Shown here in pieces: positions 1 through 10,700 of a stretch of DNA of 64,000 bases. The notes below the pieces were generated by a model that searched no databases, was not told where the DNA came from, and saw only the letters and a program-made list of their open reading frames with translations. This DNA comes from Halostella pelagica (GTDB lineage Archaea; Halobacteriota; Halobacteria; Halobacteriales; Natronoarchaeaceae). The stretch spans positions 2,976,001 to 3,040,000 of the forward strand of contig CP040678.1 in NCBI GenBank assembly GCA_005954745.1, given 5' to 3'. A program made the translations under genes and the position numbers. Position 1 is the stretch's first letter. Every line of letters begins with the position of its first letter.

Positions 1-394
1 CCTCGCGGACCGCGTCCATATCGAAGGACTCGCCCCACGTCGCCTCGACGCGGGTGCAGTCACAGTAGCGGTCGGCGATGCGCGCGAAGCGCCGCCCGAA
101 CTTGCCGTTGACGAGCGAGACGACCTCGCTGTCTTCATCCACGAGGTTGGCGACGGCGGCCTCCATCCCCATCGTCGCCGTCCCGTTCAGGATCAGGCTC
201 GTCCCGCCGCTGGACGTGGGTTCGCCGTCGAGCGACGAGCGCTCGAACACGTAGTCGAGACCGTTCTGGGCGCGTTCGTAGACCGCCTCGAACTCCGACG
301 ACCGGTGCGAAACCATCCCTTCGTCCATCGCCGTCCGGACCTCGTCCGTGATGGGCACGGGGCCGGGATTCAAAAGCAGGAACTCCTCGGTCAT
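1..394 (-). CDS. PLP-dependent class-V aminotransferase (alanine/serine-glyoxylate type), 5' part only
   Basis: Reading the minus strand from the ATG at 392-394 gives an open frame of 131 codons running off the left edge. The start, MTEEFLLLNPGPVPITDEVR, and the following block with a His-Arg-Ser (near residue 30) and a Leu-Asn-Gly-Thr-Ala-Thr-Met-Gly-Met-Glu stretch are typical of the fold-type I, class-V family of alanine-glyoxylate / serine-pyruvate aminotransferases. The catalytic PLP lysine lies outside the window, so substrate specificity cannot be judged. It is transcribed divergently from ligA, with about 140 nt between the starts. The family assignment is firm; the exact substrate is not. 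Confidence 0.85.
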   Translation of the reverse strand, partial: MTEEFLLLNPGPVPITDEVRTAMDEGMVSHRSSEFEAVYERAQNGLDYVFERSSLDGEPTSSGGTSLILNGTATMGMEAAVANLVDEDSEVVSLVNGKFGRRFARIADRYCDCTRVEATWGESFDMDAVRE

Positions 395-466
395 ACTTCC
401 GGGTTTCGCGTCAGAACGGATAAGCCCCGCGGGACGCGCAAACGTCGCCACATTGCGACGAGTTAG

Positions 467-2620
<2,154 letters not shown>

Positions 2621-2629
2621 GCGGGCCGG

Positions 2630-3505
2630 TCAGAGGTCCGCCGCGTCGAACCGCAGATAACCGAGATACAGCGGGACGATCACCCACAGCGCGAGAATAA
2701 CCAGTGAGAACCAGTCGGCGAGGTAGAACGGAACGTCGCCGGACGGGAAGAACTCACTAAACGAACTATCGCGAGGGAGCGCCGACGTCAGTGCGCCGCC
2801 GAACGCGCCGTTCGGTGAGAGCCGCTGGTAGAAGAGGAACCAGGTCGGCGCTTCGTTGGCGAATCCAGGGAAGAACACCCCGTCGCCCTCGGTTATGAGG
2901 GTCACGACGTAGTGGATCCCGTATCCGATCACTTCCCACAACATGTTGAACGCGACGAACGCGCTGACGATGCCGACGGCGGCCCGCGACGTGGACTTCG
3001 TCATCGCGGAAATGGCGACGGCGATGCTGACGTACGCGAGACCGAACAGTATCGTCACCGCGACGAAGGCGAGGTAGTACTTCGCCGTGAACACGGGATA
3101 CAGTGCGAGGACGACGACGGCGGCTACGGCGAACCCGACGAGTATCGGTACCGTCAGCACCCCCGTCCGCCCGAACAGTTTCCCGAGAAGCACCGATCCG
3201 CGGGAGTGCGGGAGCGACAGGAGGATCTTCACGCTCCCCGTCTCTATCTCGCCGGCGACCGACTTGTACCCCAACAGCAGGCCGGTCAGGGGAATGAGCA
3301 GTCCAACCGGCGACTGGAGGAAAAAGATCAGGTCGAGCGCGGCTAGTTCGTTGCCGGACGCGTTCTGAATCTCCGTGTACAGGTACGCCATACCGCCGGC
3401 GAACAGGATAAACAGCACAGAGAGCGCCCACAGCAGGCGGGACCGGACGGCGTCCTGAAAGTCCTTCTTGGCGACGGCGCGAACGGAGGCGGCGTCGAGA
3501 GTCAT
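2630..3505 (-). CDS. ABC-2 type transporter permease
   Basis: This 291-residue membrane protein has about six hydrophobic segments, beginning with a short cytoplasmic N-terminus and a Lys-Asp-Phe-Gln-Asp motif. The central stretch Ser-Val-Ala-Gly-Glu-Ile-Glu-Thr-Gly-Ser-Val-Lys is the coupling region typical of NosY/ABC-2 permeases. Its ATG overlaps the stop of the upstream ATPase gene by 4 nt (ATGA), so the two are translationally coupled and form one exporter. The substrate cannot be told from the sequence. It ends only 9 nt from the convergent ligA stop, so the two transcripts probably terminate across each other. Confidence 0.88.
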   Translation of the reverse strand: MTLDAASVRAVAKKDFQDAVRSRLLWALSVLFILFAGGMAYLYTEIQNASGNELAALDLIFFLQSPVGLLIPLTGLLLGYKSVAGEIETGSVKILLSLPHSRGSVLLGKLFGRTGVLTVPILVGFAVAAVVVLALYPVFTAKYYLAFVAVTILFGLAYVSIAVAISAMTKSTSRAAVGIVSAFVAFNMLWEVIGYGIHYVVTLITEGDGVFFPGFANEAPTWFLFYQRLSPNGAFGGALTSALPRDSSFSEFFPSGDVPFYLADWFSLVILALWVIVPLYLGYLRFDAADL

Positions 3506-4416
3506 GCCGATACCTCCGACGTGGTGTAGGCGGCGAACAGTTCTTCCAGCGACGCCTGCTCGGTCGAGAAGTCCCGAACCTCCGCGCCGGCGAACTCGAG
3601 CGCGTCGAGAACCTCGGTTTTGCTATCGCTGTCGCAGGTGACACTCAGCGTGTTTCCGTTGGTGATGACGTTCGAGACGCCGGGGAGGTCGGTCACGCCG
3701 TCACGCGCTGCGGGCGTCACCTCGTCCACGGTGACTTTCAACGTCATCTCCTGGTCCGCGGCGTCGCGGAGGCCGGCGATGCTGTCGACGGCGACCAGTT
3801 CCCCGTCGCGGAGGATGCCGACGCGGTCACAGACCGCCTCGACCTGTTCGAGGATGTGCGACGAGAAGAAGATGGTCGCACCCCGGTCGCGCTCCTCGCG
3901 GATTATCTCGCGCATCTCCCGGGCTCCGTTCGGGTCTAACCCGGTCGACGGCTCGTCGAGGATCAGCATGTCGGGTTCGCCTACGAGCGCCATCGCGAGC
4001 ATCAGCCGCTGCGTCATCCCTTTCGAGTAGCCGCCGGCCTTGCGGTCGGCGGCGTCGAGGATCCCGACGCGGTCAAGCAGCGCCTCGGCGTCGTCGTCCG
4101 CGGCCTTGGATTCGATCGCGAACTCCATGTGCTGGCGTCCGGTAAGCCGTTCGTACACGTCGTAGCCGTCCGGAAGCACGCCGAGACGCGAGCGCACCGC
4201 CTCGCTCTCGGCCTGCGCGTCGAGTCCGAGAACGCGCACGTCGCCCGACGTCGGCCTGATGAAGTCGAGTAGAATGTCTATCGTCGTCGATTTCCCCGCA
4301 CCGTTCGGTCCGAGGAAGCCGAATATCTCCCCGTCGCGAACGGTGAGGTCGACGTTACGGAGGGCGACGACGTCACTGAACCGCTTTGTGACGCCGTCCA
4401 GTTCTATTGCTGTCAT
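3502..4416 (-). CDS. ABC transporter ATP-binding protein
   Basis: This is a 304-residue ABC ATPase. From the chosen ATG at 4416 the Walker A motif GPNGAGKST is at 36-44, followed by a degenerate signature (Tyr-Ser-Lys-Gly-Met-Thr-Gln-Arg), Walker B ending Leu-Ile-Leu-Asp-Glu-Pro, and the switch histidine in Ser-Ser-His. An extra C-terminal domain of about 85 residues follows, as in CcmA/NatA-type exporters. The open frame extends 23 codons further upstream, but those residues are rich in Cys and Arg and precede the normal MTAIELDGV start, so I reject them. It works with the permease encoded immediately downstream, overlapping by 4 nt. Confidence 0.93.
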   Translation of the reverse strand: MTAIELDGVTKRFSDVVALRNVDLTVRDGEIFGFLGPNGAGKSTTIDILLDFIRPTSGDVRVLGLDAQAESEAVRSRLGVLPDGYDVYERLTGRQHMEFAIESKAADDDAEALLDRVGILDAADRKAGGYSKGMTQRLMLAMALVGEPDMLILDEPSTGLDPNGAREMREIIREERDRGATIFFSSHILEQVEAVCDRVGILRDGELVAVDSIAGLRDAADQEMTLKVTVDEVTPAARDGVTDLPGVSNVITNGNTLSVTCDSDSKTEVLDALEFAGAEVRDFSTEQASLEELFAAYTTSEVSA

Positions 4417-4651
4417 CGTTGCAGTTGTCCGACCGCTGTTACAAATACGTTCGGAATAGTTGCACGCTCTGAAACTATGCTGCAAGCTGTGAGTCGTACT
4501 GAGCAGTTAGTTCCCGAGAATGTCCCCTGCGACAGTCTTTCTCGATTGCCCGTCGGGACAACTACCCGGTGTCGCTGGATCGACCCAACGGGTCACGCAC
4601 AAACAGGGACAGCCGATAGCATCTGCGTTCCGGCCGGCCAGCTTCGAGGAG

Positions 4652-4927
4652 TCACAGCGTGTCGTCGGCCGAGTGCCGGTCAGCGACGCGACTCGCTTCC
4701 GACTCATAGCGGTCGCGGGTCGTCTCGTCCTCGACCGGTTCCAGATCGTCCGGGTGGACCGTTTTCGCCGCGGTCACGTCCGTTCCGCGGTCTATCGCCC
4801 CCGAAGAGAGCTGACGCAGGTGTCGACGCCGTCCGTCCGGCGTCGCGTACACGAGCGTCACGAGGTTCCGCTGGTCGACGTTGCGCTCGACGAGCCACAC
4901 TCGGATCTCCTCGTCAGAGTCCTCCAT
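4652..4927 (-). CDS. Small acidic haloarchaeal protein of unknown function
   Basis: The frame encodes 91 residues starting MEDSDEEIRVWLVERNVD and ending Ala-Asp-Asp-Thr-Leu. The composition is strongly acidic with GC-rich third codon positions, as in genuine haloarchaeal genes, unlike the basic, Arg/Ser-rich plus-strand frames over the same DNA. The N-terminal half reads like a compact alpha/beta module (a strand-rich Ile-Arg-Val-Trp-Leu-Val-Glu-Arg segment, then Leu-Val-Thr-Leu-Val-Tyr-Ala). I recognise the style of a conserved haloarchaeal orphan family but no function. There is no operon partner; the flanking genes are about 235 nt upstream (ABC ATPase side) and about 190 nt away on the lipoprotein side. 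Confidence 0.6.
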   Translation of the reverse strand: MEDSDEEIRVWLVERNVDQRNLVTLVYATPDGRRRHLRQLSSGAIDRGTDVTAAKTVHPDDLEPVEDETTRDRYESEASRVADRHSADDTL

Positions 4928-5120
4928 TCATCGGGGTTTCGATAGGGGCGGATTTGAAGCTGACGGGTATCGACGGAAGTGTCGATCCTAACGGACACTT
5001 ACACTCACACTGCATCTACTGCTGGACGGCAACAGCGTCAAAACCGTCGAAACAGTTCGGAACCAAGCGCAACGGCTACGGCTTTTTAATCGGGTTCCGG
5101 TCCGGGCTGGAGACGTAGCG

Positions 5121-5378
5121 ATGAAAGAAAGACTGCCCAGCAGACGTGTCGTACTGGTCGCTATCGTCGCAGTGCTACTCGTTGGATTGGCCGGTTGTGG
5201 CGGCCCAGGTGGAGGGGACGACAACGAAACCGAAGGTCTCGGAGAGACTGAAGAGGGTATCGGCGTCGGCGACGAAACAGAAGAAGGCGGCGTCGGTAAC
5301 GACACCGGCGGCGAGGAGGTCGGCAACGACACCGTCGGCGACGACGCTAACGAGACGAGCGTATCAGTAATCTCATAA
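5121..5378 (+). CDS. Small lipoprotein with a low-complexity Gly/Asp/Glu tail
   Basis: This 85-residue protein has a charged N-terminus (MKERLPSRR), a hydrophobic core (Val-Leu-Val-Ala-Ile-Val-Ala-Val-Leu-Leu-Val) and the lipobox Leu-Ala-Gly-Cys at about residues 24-27. The mature part is almost only Gly, Asp, Glu, Asn, Thr and Val in loosely repeated Gly-Asn-Asp/Glu-Thr blocks, including potential Asn-Glu-Thr and Asn-Asp-Thr N-glycosylation sites. It would be a lipid-anchored, strongly acidic peptide on the outer face of the membrane. It lies about 120 nt upstream of the calcium-repeat membrane protein in the same direction, separated by two hairpins. Function is unknown. Confidence 0.72.
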   Translation: MKERLPSRRVVLVAIVAVLLVGLAGCGGPGGGDDNETEGLGETEEGIGVGDETEEGGVGNDTGGEEVGNDTVGDDANETSVSVIS

Positions 5379-5381
5379 TTC

Positions 5382-5449
5382 CGGAAAGGGTCGCTTTCCG
5401 CCGGCTAGGCTGGGACGGTCTGCGAGAGGCATCACTCTCGTGATGTCTC
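5382..5449 (+). terminator. Two consecutive hairpins after the small lipoprotein gene
   Basis: The first hairpin has 7-bp perfect arms at 5382-5388 and 5394-5400 around a 5-nt loop. The second runs from about 5426 to 5449 with a 10-bp stem (one G-U) around a TCTC loop at 5436-5439. They start 3 nt after the lipoprotein stop codon and end before the next promoter, so a terminator or RNA-stability role is reasonable; there is no long T tract. Confidence 0.45.
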
Positions 5450-5466
5450 AGTCTACCTCGACAAAC

Positions 5467-5474
5467 GGTATAGG
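5467..5474 (+). promoter_or_regulatory. TATA-like element for the 5496 gene
   Basis: GGTATAGG is centred about 25 nt before the ATG at 5496, the usual spacing for a leaderless haloarchaeal transcript. It favours 5496 over the in-frame ATG at 5487. Confidence 0.4.
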
Positions 5475-5495
5475 ACAGGGCGGCGAATGGAGAGT

Positions 5496-6509
5496 ATGAC
5501 GTTGGCGAGAAGGGGGCTCGCCCTGATCGGTGTTCTTCTGGTGCTCGCGGCCCTCGGAACACCAGCGTGGGGACTGGCAGCGAACCAGGAGGGAGTCACC
5601 GACGTGGAACTATCGGGGCAGGCCGTAGCGATGAATCAGAACGACTCGACGTTCGTCTGGAAAGAGGAATCGTTCAATCTCTCTGTATCCTTTTCTGGAG
5701 AGGAAACCCAGCAATACGACATCTGCGCGTACAGATACAACGACGGGAATCAGAGCCACACGCTGGGCTGTACCGAGAACGTGACCGCACAGAACGGCAC
5801 TGTGACGTTCCCTGTCGATGCCTGGCCAGTAAACGAGACGGGTCGCGACACTCTCCAGATAGTGATGAAGACGAGCGACGGGACTCCGACTGACGTCGAG
5901 ACGGAAAGCATGATGGTGATCGCCAGGGACGGAGACCTCGACGGTGACGGGTTGACGAATCAGGAAGAGTTGAATCGAGAGCTGAATATGACCGACGCCG
6001 ACATGGACAAAGACGGGTTGAGCGACGGGACGGAGGTGAAAAACTACGGCACCGACCCGACCGACCCAGACACCGATGGCGACGGTCTCCGAGACGGGTT
6101 AGAGCTCCAGTTGGGGACAGACCCGGCCGACGGTAGCACCGTCGCCAAACTCAGCGCGGGTGCGCTCGTACTCGGGGTCGGACTTATCGCGGGATGGATG
6201 CTCCTGAAACGACGCCGGCAGAGCGAGGACGCTGCGGCGGCAGAACCCGAGGCGGCCGACGAGGAGGCTGCCGACGAACCCCTACTGACCGACGAACAGC
6301 GCGTGATACAGCTACTTGAGGACAATGACGGCCGGATGAAGCAGGCAGCGATCGTCGACGAGACGGAGTGGTCGAAAGCGAAGGTGAGCCGCCTGCTCTC
6401 GGACATGGTCGACGAGGGCGAGATAGAGAAACTCTCCATCGGTCGCGAGAACATCATTCACCTCGAAGGCCACGGTCCCGAGGCGGCGAAAACACCGTAC
6501 AGCGAGTGA
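5496..6509 (+). CDS. Membrane-anchored protein: calcium-type DxDxDG repeats outside, winged helix inside
   Basis: The 337-residue protein starts with a signal peptide (MTLARRGLALIGVLLVLAAL). A beta-rich extracytoplasmic domain with several Asn-X-Ser/Thr sites follows (about 30-145). Next come three thrombospondin-type-3-like acidic repeats of the form D-x-D-x-D-G-L (about 148-205), one transmembrane helix (about 222-242) followed by Lys-Arg-Arg-Arg, an Ala/Glu linker, and a cytoplasmic winged-helix domain (about 265-325) with the recognition segment Glu-Trp-Ser-Lys-Ala-Lys-Val-Ser-Arg-Leu-Leu. This looks like a one-component transmembrane regulator that could sense Ca2+, surface integrity or glycans. 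A larger paralogue sits at 32147-33580. The start is chosen from TATA spacing; 5487 is an alternative. DNA binding is inferred from the fold only. Confidence 0.85.
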   Translation: MTLARRGLALIGVLLVLAALGTPAWGLAANQEGVTDVELSGQAVAMNQNDSTFVWKEESFNLSVSFSGEETQQYDICAYRYNDGNQSHTLGCTENVTAQNGTVTFPVDAWPVNETGRDTLQIVMKTSDGTPTDVETESMMVIARDGDLDGDGLTNQEELNRELNMTDADMDKDGLSDGTEVKNYGTDPTDPDTDGDGLRDGLELQLGTDPADGSTVAKLSAGALVLGVGLIAGWMLLKRRRQSEDAAAAEPEAADEEAADEPLLTDEQRVIQLLEDNDGRMKQAAIVDETEWSKAKVSRLLSDMVDEGEIEKLSIGRENIIHLEGHGPEAAKTPYSE

Positions 6510-6564
6510 GTGTGCACGGTCCGGGACGAAGGGTACAAACCGCTGCCTCAGCTAGGGGGCATCG

Positions 6565-8346
6565 ATGAACGCGCCGGCGGTTAGAGAGCGCGCGGACGAC
6601 CTGCCTCGGGAGCCGGGCATCTACCAGTTCCGCCGGAACGGGACGACGCTGTACGTCGGGAAAGCGGTCGACCTCCGGGACCGCGTGCGCTCCTACGCGG
6701 ACCCCCGGAGCCAGCGCATCGCCCGGATGGTCGAGCGCGCCGACGACGTCGAGGTCGCCGTGACGGACACGGAGACGCAGGCGCTGTTACTGGAGGCGAA
6801 CCTCATCAAGCGCCACCAGCCACGGTACAACGTCCGCCTGAAAGACGACAAGTCCTACCCGCTGGTGCAGTTGACCGACCACGCCGCCCCCCGGATAGAG
6901 GTGACGCGCGACCCCGCGGAAGACGCCGTCGCATACGGCCCCTTCACCGACAAAGGTCGCGTCGAAACCGTCGTGAAAGCGCTCCGGGAGACGTACGGCG
7001 TCCGGGGGTGTTCGGACCACAAGTACGCGAACCGCGACCGGCCCTGTCTCGACTACGAGGTCGGCCTCTGTACCGCCCCCTGTACCGGCGAGATCAGCGA
7101 GGACGCGTACGCCGGAGACGTGGCGTCAGTCCGGCGGTTTTTCGAAGGCGAAACGGGCGTCCTCTCGGATCCGCTCCGGCGCGAGATGGAGCGCGCGGCG
7201 GAGAACCGGGAGTTCGAACGCGCCGCGAACCTCCGGGACCGCCTCGACGTGGTGGAGTCGTTCCACGAGGGCGGCGGCGAGGCGGTAAGCAGTCAGGACG
7301 GCGCGCGTTCGGTCGACGTAGTGGGCGTTGCTATCGAGGGCGGCGACGCGACGGTCGCGCGCCTCCACAGCGAGGGCGGCCAACTCGTCGACCGGGAGCG
7401 TCACCGTCTCGCCGCACCGGCGGACGACGGGAACACGGGCGAGAGCGAAGGGTCCGAGAATCGCCGAACAGACAGGTCCGGGAGTGCGCGCGTCCTCTCG
7501 GCGTTTCTCACGCAGTACTACGCCGAGCGCGACCTGCCGGACGCCATCCTGTTGCCTGAACATCACGGCGACCCCGAGATAGACGCCTGGCTTGACGCCG
7601 AGGGCGTCGCCGTTCGCGTCCCCGGCGCGGGTCGCGAGGGGAAACTGGTCGAGTTGGCGCTGAAAAACGCTCGGCGGCGCGGCGGAGACCGCGACGGGAC
7701 GCGAATCCTGGCCGACGAACTCGGGATCGACAGCGCGGACCGCATCGAGGGGTTCGACGTGAGTCACGCCCACGGGAGCGCGGTCGTCGGCAGCAACGTC
7801 GCCTTCGTCGGCGGAGACCCCGTGAAAGCCGACTACCGCCGGAAGAAACTGGACGAGCGAAACGACGACTACGCCAACATGCGCGCGCTGTTGCGCTGGC
7901 GGGCGGAGCGGTCGGTCGACGGCCGCGACGACCGCCCCGACCCCGACCTCCTACTCATCGACGGCGGCGAGGGGCAACTCGACGCGGCGCGGGACGCCCT
8001 CACGGAGACCGGTTGGGACGTGCCCGCCGTTGCGCTCGCCAAAGACCAGGAACTGGTCGTGACGCCGTCAGGCGTGTACGACTGGCCCGACGACGCGCCG
8101 CAACTTCACCTCCTCCAGCGCGTACGCGACGAGGCCCACCGCTTCGCCGTGCAGTACCACCAGACGGTTCGAGACGAGGTTTCGACAGTTCTCGACGACG
8201 TTCCCGGCGTCGGCCCGGAGACGCGAAAGCGTCTCCTCCGGCGGTTCGGCAGCGTCGAGAACATCCGGGATGCCTCGCCCGAGGAACTCCGAACCATCGA
8301 CGGCATCGGGGCAAAGACGGTCGAGACGCTATCCACTCGCCTGTAA
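6565..8346 (+). CDS. uvrC: UvrABC nucleotide-excision repair subunit C
   Basis: This 593-residue protein has the complete UvrC order. The GIY-YIG nuclease comes first (Gly18-Ile-Tyr and Tyr30-Val-Gly), then a four-Cys region (Gly-Cys-Ser-Asp ... Pro-Cys-Leu-Asp ... Leu-Cys-Thr-Ala-Pro-Cys) matching the cluster-binding cysteines described for bacterial UvrC. A UVR motif lies around 197-230, the RNase-H-like second nuclease around Glu-Gly-Phe-Asp-Val-Ser-His, and tandem helix-hairpin-helix motifs end the protein. It makes the two incisions around bulky DNA lesions together with UvrA and UvrB. An acidic insert after the UVR motif (Gly/Glu/Ser/Asn-rich, about 285-305) is typical of haloarchaeal versions. 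It stands alone; uvrB is at 39254-41314. Confidence 0.97.
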   Translation: MNAPAVRERADDLPREPGIYQFRRNGTTLYVGKAVDLRDRVRSYADPRSQRIARMVERADDVEVAVTDTETQALLLEANLIKRHQPRYNVRLKDDKSYPLVQLTDHAAPRIEVTRDPAEDAVAYGPFTDKGRVETVVKALRETYGVRGCSDHKYANRDRPCLDYEVGLCTAPCTGEISEDAYAGDVASVRRFFEGETGVLSDPLRREMERAAENREFERAANLRDRLDVVESFHEGGGEAVSSQDGARSVDVVGVAIEGGDATVARLHSEGGQLVDRERHRLAAPADDGNTGESEGSENRRTDRSGSARVLSAFLTQYYAERDLPDAILLPEHHGDPEIDAWLDAEGVAVRVPGAGREGKLVELALKNARRRGGDRDGTRILADELGIDSADRIEGFDVSHAHGSAVVGSNVAFVGGDPVKADYRRKKLDERNDDYANMRALLRWRAERSVDGRDDRPDPDLLLIDGGEGQLDAARDALTETGWDVPAVALAKDQELVVTPSGVYDWPDDAPQLHLLQRVRDEAHRFAVQYHQTVRDEVSTVLDDVPGVGPETRKRLLRRFGSVENIRDASPEELRTIDGIGAKTVETLSTRL

Positions 8347-8401
8347 CGCCGTATACCGGTCGTCCGGGGCCGTGATCTGGCCGATCCATGAGATCACAAA
8401 T

Positions 8402-8412
8402 GATTAATAATA
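8402..8412 (+). promoter_or_regulatory. TATA-like element for the antiporter gene
   Basis: GATTAATAATA is centred about 25 nt before the ATG at 8432, so I prefer that start to the ATG at 8417, which would be only about 10 nt away. Confidence 0.5.
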
Positions 8413-8431
8413 GCATATGGTATCGCTTACC

Positions 8432-10072
8432 ATGGCATCGGACTTCGGAGCGCTGTCGCTCGTACCGCCGCTTCTGGCCATCGCTCTCGCGATCATCACG
8501 CGCCGGGCGATGCTGTCGCTGTTTCTCGGCGTGTGGATCGGGGGCGCTATCGTCGCCGGCGCTGCGGCCGACACCGTCCTCGAGTACGCCGCAACGCCGT
8601 TTACAGGCGTCATCGAAGCGTTCGACTGGATAATCAGTTCGATAGGCGAGAGCACGTTCCAGGCGAAGATCATCGTGTTCACGTTCCTGCTCGGTGCCGG
8701 GATCGCGTTGCTGTGGCGTCTCGGCGGGTCGCTCGCCGTCGCGCAGTTCGCCAGGTCTCGCGTCGACTCCCACCGTCGGGTGGGGATCGTCACGTGGCTG
8801 TTCGGGATGGTGTGGTTCTTCGACGACTACGCCAACACCGCCATCGTCGGGTCGGCGATGAAGGACATGGCCGACAACATGCAGATGTCCCGAGAGAAGT
8901 TGGCGTACATCCTCGATTCGACGGCCGCCCCCGTGGCGACGTTCGGCATCTCCTCGTGGGTCGCGTTCCAGATCGGCCTCGTCCAGACAGCCTACGAGAA
9001 CATGGGCATTCAGGGCGACACGCCGTCGGCCACCGCGACGTTCCTCTGGTCGATCCCGTTCAACGTCTACTGTCTGTTCGCGCTCCTGATGGTCGGCATC
9101 ATCGTCGTCACCCAGCGCGACTTCGGCGAGATGCTCGACGCGGAGACCCGCGCCCGCAGGACGGGTAACGTGACGCGAGAGAACGCCAACCCGCTCCAGA
9201 GCATGAAAGAAGACCTCGGCGATCCGGTCACGGACAACCCCCGACTGCGGACCTTCGTTTTCCCCGTCACCGTCCTCGTCGTCGTCGTCATCGGCGGCGC
9301 GGCCTGGACCGGTTACGCGCCCGGCAGGGACGCGCTCGGCATCGCCGAAAACGCTGACTTCACCGGCGCGCTCGTCTGGGGGTCGTTCGGCATGGTGGCG
9401 ACCGCGCTCACCCTCGGCCTGATCGACGACCACATCGACCTGGAGGAGGGGATGGAGACGGTGCTCGACGGGTTCGGCATCATGCTCCACGCGGTCAGCA
9501 TCCTCGTGCTGGCGTGGTCCATCGGGTCGGTCGCCACCGCGCTCGGTACCGGCGACTACGTCACCGGCATCGCCGAAGGGTTCGTCAGCCCGATGATGCT
9601 CCCGATCGTCATCCTGTTCACCTCGGCGGTCATCTCCTTCTCGATCGGTACCTCGTGGGGGACGATGTCGCTGGTCACGCCCGTCGCCGTCCCGCTGGCG
9701 TGGTCGATCGGTAACCAGAGCCCAGAGATGGTCGCTGTCGCGGTCGGAGCGGTGTTCAGCGGGTCGATCTTCGGTGACCACTGCTCGCCCATCTCCGACA
9801 CGACGATTCTCTCGTCGACGTTCGCCGGGTCCGACCACATCGACCACGTCCGGACACAGATGTACTACGCCGTCACGGTCATCTCCGTCGCGACGCTCGC
9901 GTACCTGATCTACGGCGTGACCGGTCTCGGGCCGGCCGTCTTCCTGCCGGTCAGTGCCGTGGTACTGTTCGGTCTCGTGTACGTCCTTTCCGAGTTCGAC
10001 GCCAACCGGAAGGACGTCCCCGCGAAGCCGTTCGACGGGACGGCTGAATCCGGGACCGTCGGGGACGACTGA
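8432..10072 (+). CDS. nhaC: Na+/H+ antiporter, NhaC family
   Basis: This is a 546-residue polytopic membrane protein with about 11-12 hydrophobic segments. Family marks are the Trp-Phe-Phe-Asp-Asp-Tyr-Ala-Asn-Thr segment in the middle of the protein, a Ser-Thr-Ala-Ala-Pro-Val-Ala stretch, the Gly-Thr-Ser-Trp-Gly-Thr-Met-Ser-Leu-Val-Thr-Pro motif, and Phe-Gly-Asp-His-Cys-Ser-Pro-Ile-Ser-Asp-Thr near the C-terminus. All are characteristic of the NhaC/ArcD-like superfamily. In a halophile it would exchange Na+ for H+ across the cytoplasmic membrane; other members carry organic acids, so the ion assignment rests on family only. It is monocistronic: about 70 nt from uvrC, with its own TATA box. 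Confidence 0.9.
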   Translation: MASDFGALSLVPPLLAIALAIITRRAMLSLFLGVWIGGAIVAGAAADTVLEYAATPFTGVIEAFDWIISSIGESTFQAKIIVFTFLLGAGIALLWRLGGSLAVAQFARSRVDSHRRVGIVTWLFGMVWFFDDYANTAIVGSAMKDMADNMQMSREKLAYILDSTAAPVATFGISSWVAFQIGLVQTAYENMGIQGDTPSATATFLWSIPFNVYCLFALLMVGIIVVTQRDFGEMLDAETRARRTGNVTRENANPLQSMKEDLGDPVTDNPRLRTFVFPVTVLVVVVIGGAAWTGYAPGRDALGIAENADFTGALVWGSFGMVATALTLGLIDDHIDLEEGMETVLDGFGIMLHAVSILVLAWSIGSVATALGTGDYVTGIAEGFVSPMMLPIVILFTSAVISFSIGTSWGTMSLVTPVAVPLAWSIGNQSPEMVAVAVGAVFSGSIFGDHCSPISDTTILSSTFAGSDHIDHVRTQMYYAVTVISVATLAYLIYGVTGLGPAVFLPVSAVVLFGLVYVLSEFDANRKDVPAKPFDGTAESGTVGDD

Positions 10073-10309
10073 TAGGAACTGTTGGAATTCAGTTCGGTGT
10101 TTCGCAGACGCTGGGTCGGCGACTATCAGTTGATCAGACGGTCACAGTCGGCACTTGTCGAACGCAGTGGGCCTCCGACGCGTCTCTACGCTCTCCGTCG
10201 GACACGTGAGCGGGATACCGTCGTCAGTTCGAGTAAGCGTCAGCGGTACGTTCCCCACGCTTCGACGGATCCCGGTTTCTCGCCGTACAGGCAGACGGGT
10301 CGAAAGGTT

Positions 10310-10329
10310 GGGGTGGGGTGGGGTGTGGG
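10310..10329 (+). other. G-quadruplex motif
   Basis: Three runs of four G separated by single T residues are followed by TGT and a run of three G. This fits the canonical four-run quadruplex pattern with very short loops. It lies about 35 nt before the nested hairpin. Confidence 0.7.
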
Positions 10330-10363
10330 ACCAGTTGCAGGGCGGCGTCGGGAGCTGCTACGG

Positions 10364-10427
10364 ACGGACGTCGCTGGGTCAGATGTTTCGCGGGGACGGT
10401 CCCGCGAAACTCTTCAACGACGTCCGT
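10364..10427 (+). repeat. Nested perfect inverted repeats (hairpin)
   Basis: Outer arms of 10 bp are at 10364-10373 and 10418-10427. Inner arms of 10 bp (GTTTCGCGGG and its complement) are at 10385-10394 and 10401-10410, around a 6-nt loop. Both pairs are perfect, giving a long bulged stem in RNA or cruciform DNA. Confidence 0.85.
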
Positions 10428-10440
10428 CGGCGTGACTTCG

Positions 10441-10518
10441 TAGGGACTGCTGTACGTCATTCCGGTACGTCGCCGACACGTGTCAGCGAACACCGGGACA
10501 CAGTTACAGCAGTCCCTA
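10441..10518 (+). repeat. 14-bp perfect inverted repeat with 50-nt spacer
   Basis: TAGGGACTGCTGTA at 10441-10454 is perfectly complementary to 10505-10518. The spacer contains the palindrome GACACGTGTC (10475-10484). The size and layout resemble the inverted repeat at 59630-59710. Confidence 0.85.
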
Positions 10519-10690
10519 TCAGGCAGTCGGTTGGCGTGGCTGTCAGGGACGGAGGCGTCGGAGCAGATCAGTGTCGATGTCTGGCAACGACCGGACGACA
10601 CGGGGACTCCAGGCGGCCTCCGCACTCGGATAGAGATAGGGCAGTATATTAACTCCGGATCCTCGGTTTCAGGACCAGAAACAGGAGCAA

Positions 10691-10700
10691 GTTTTTAAAT
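10691..10700 (+). promoter_or_regulatory. Orphan TATA element
   Basis: GTTTTTAAAT matches a strong haloarchaeal TATA box, but no start codon of a credible gene lies 25-33 nt downstream. A transcript starting near 10723 would end close to the GGGG-TAAA-CCCC hairpin at 10795-10806. Confidence 0.4.

Noticed and set aside
4477..5118. Plus-strand frame of 213 codons
   Set aside because: Basic, Arg/Ser/Pro-rich and Cys-containing; the minus-strand 91-residue acidic frame over the same DNA fits haloarchaeal proteins better.
8000..9847. Long minus-strand open frame (615 codons) across uvrC and nhaC
   Set aside because: It is a shadow of two clear genes on the other strand; the product is Arg/Asp-repetitive with no domain, as often happens in GC-rich DNA.
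10155..10652. 165-codon plus-strand frame in the gene desert
   Set aside because: Basic composition, no haloarchaeal character, and it runs through perfect inverted repeats that explain the sequence better.
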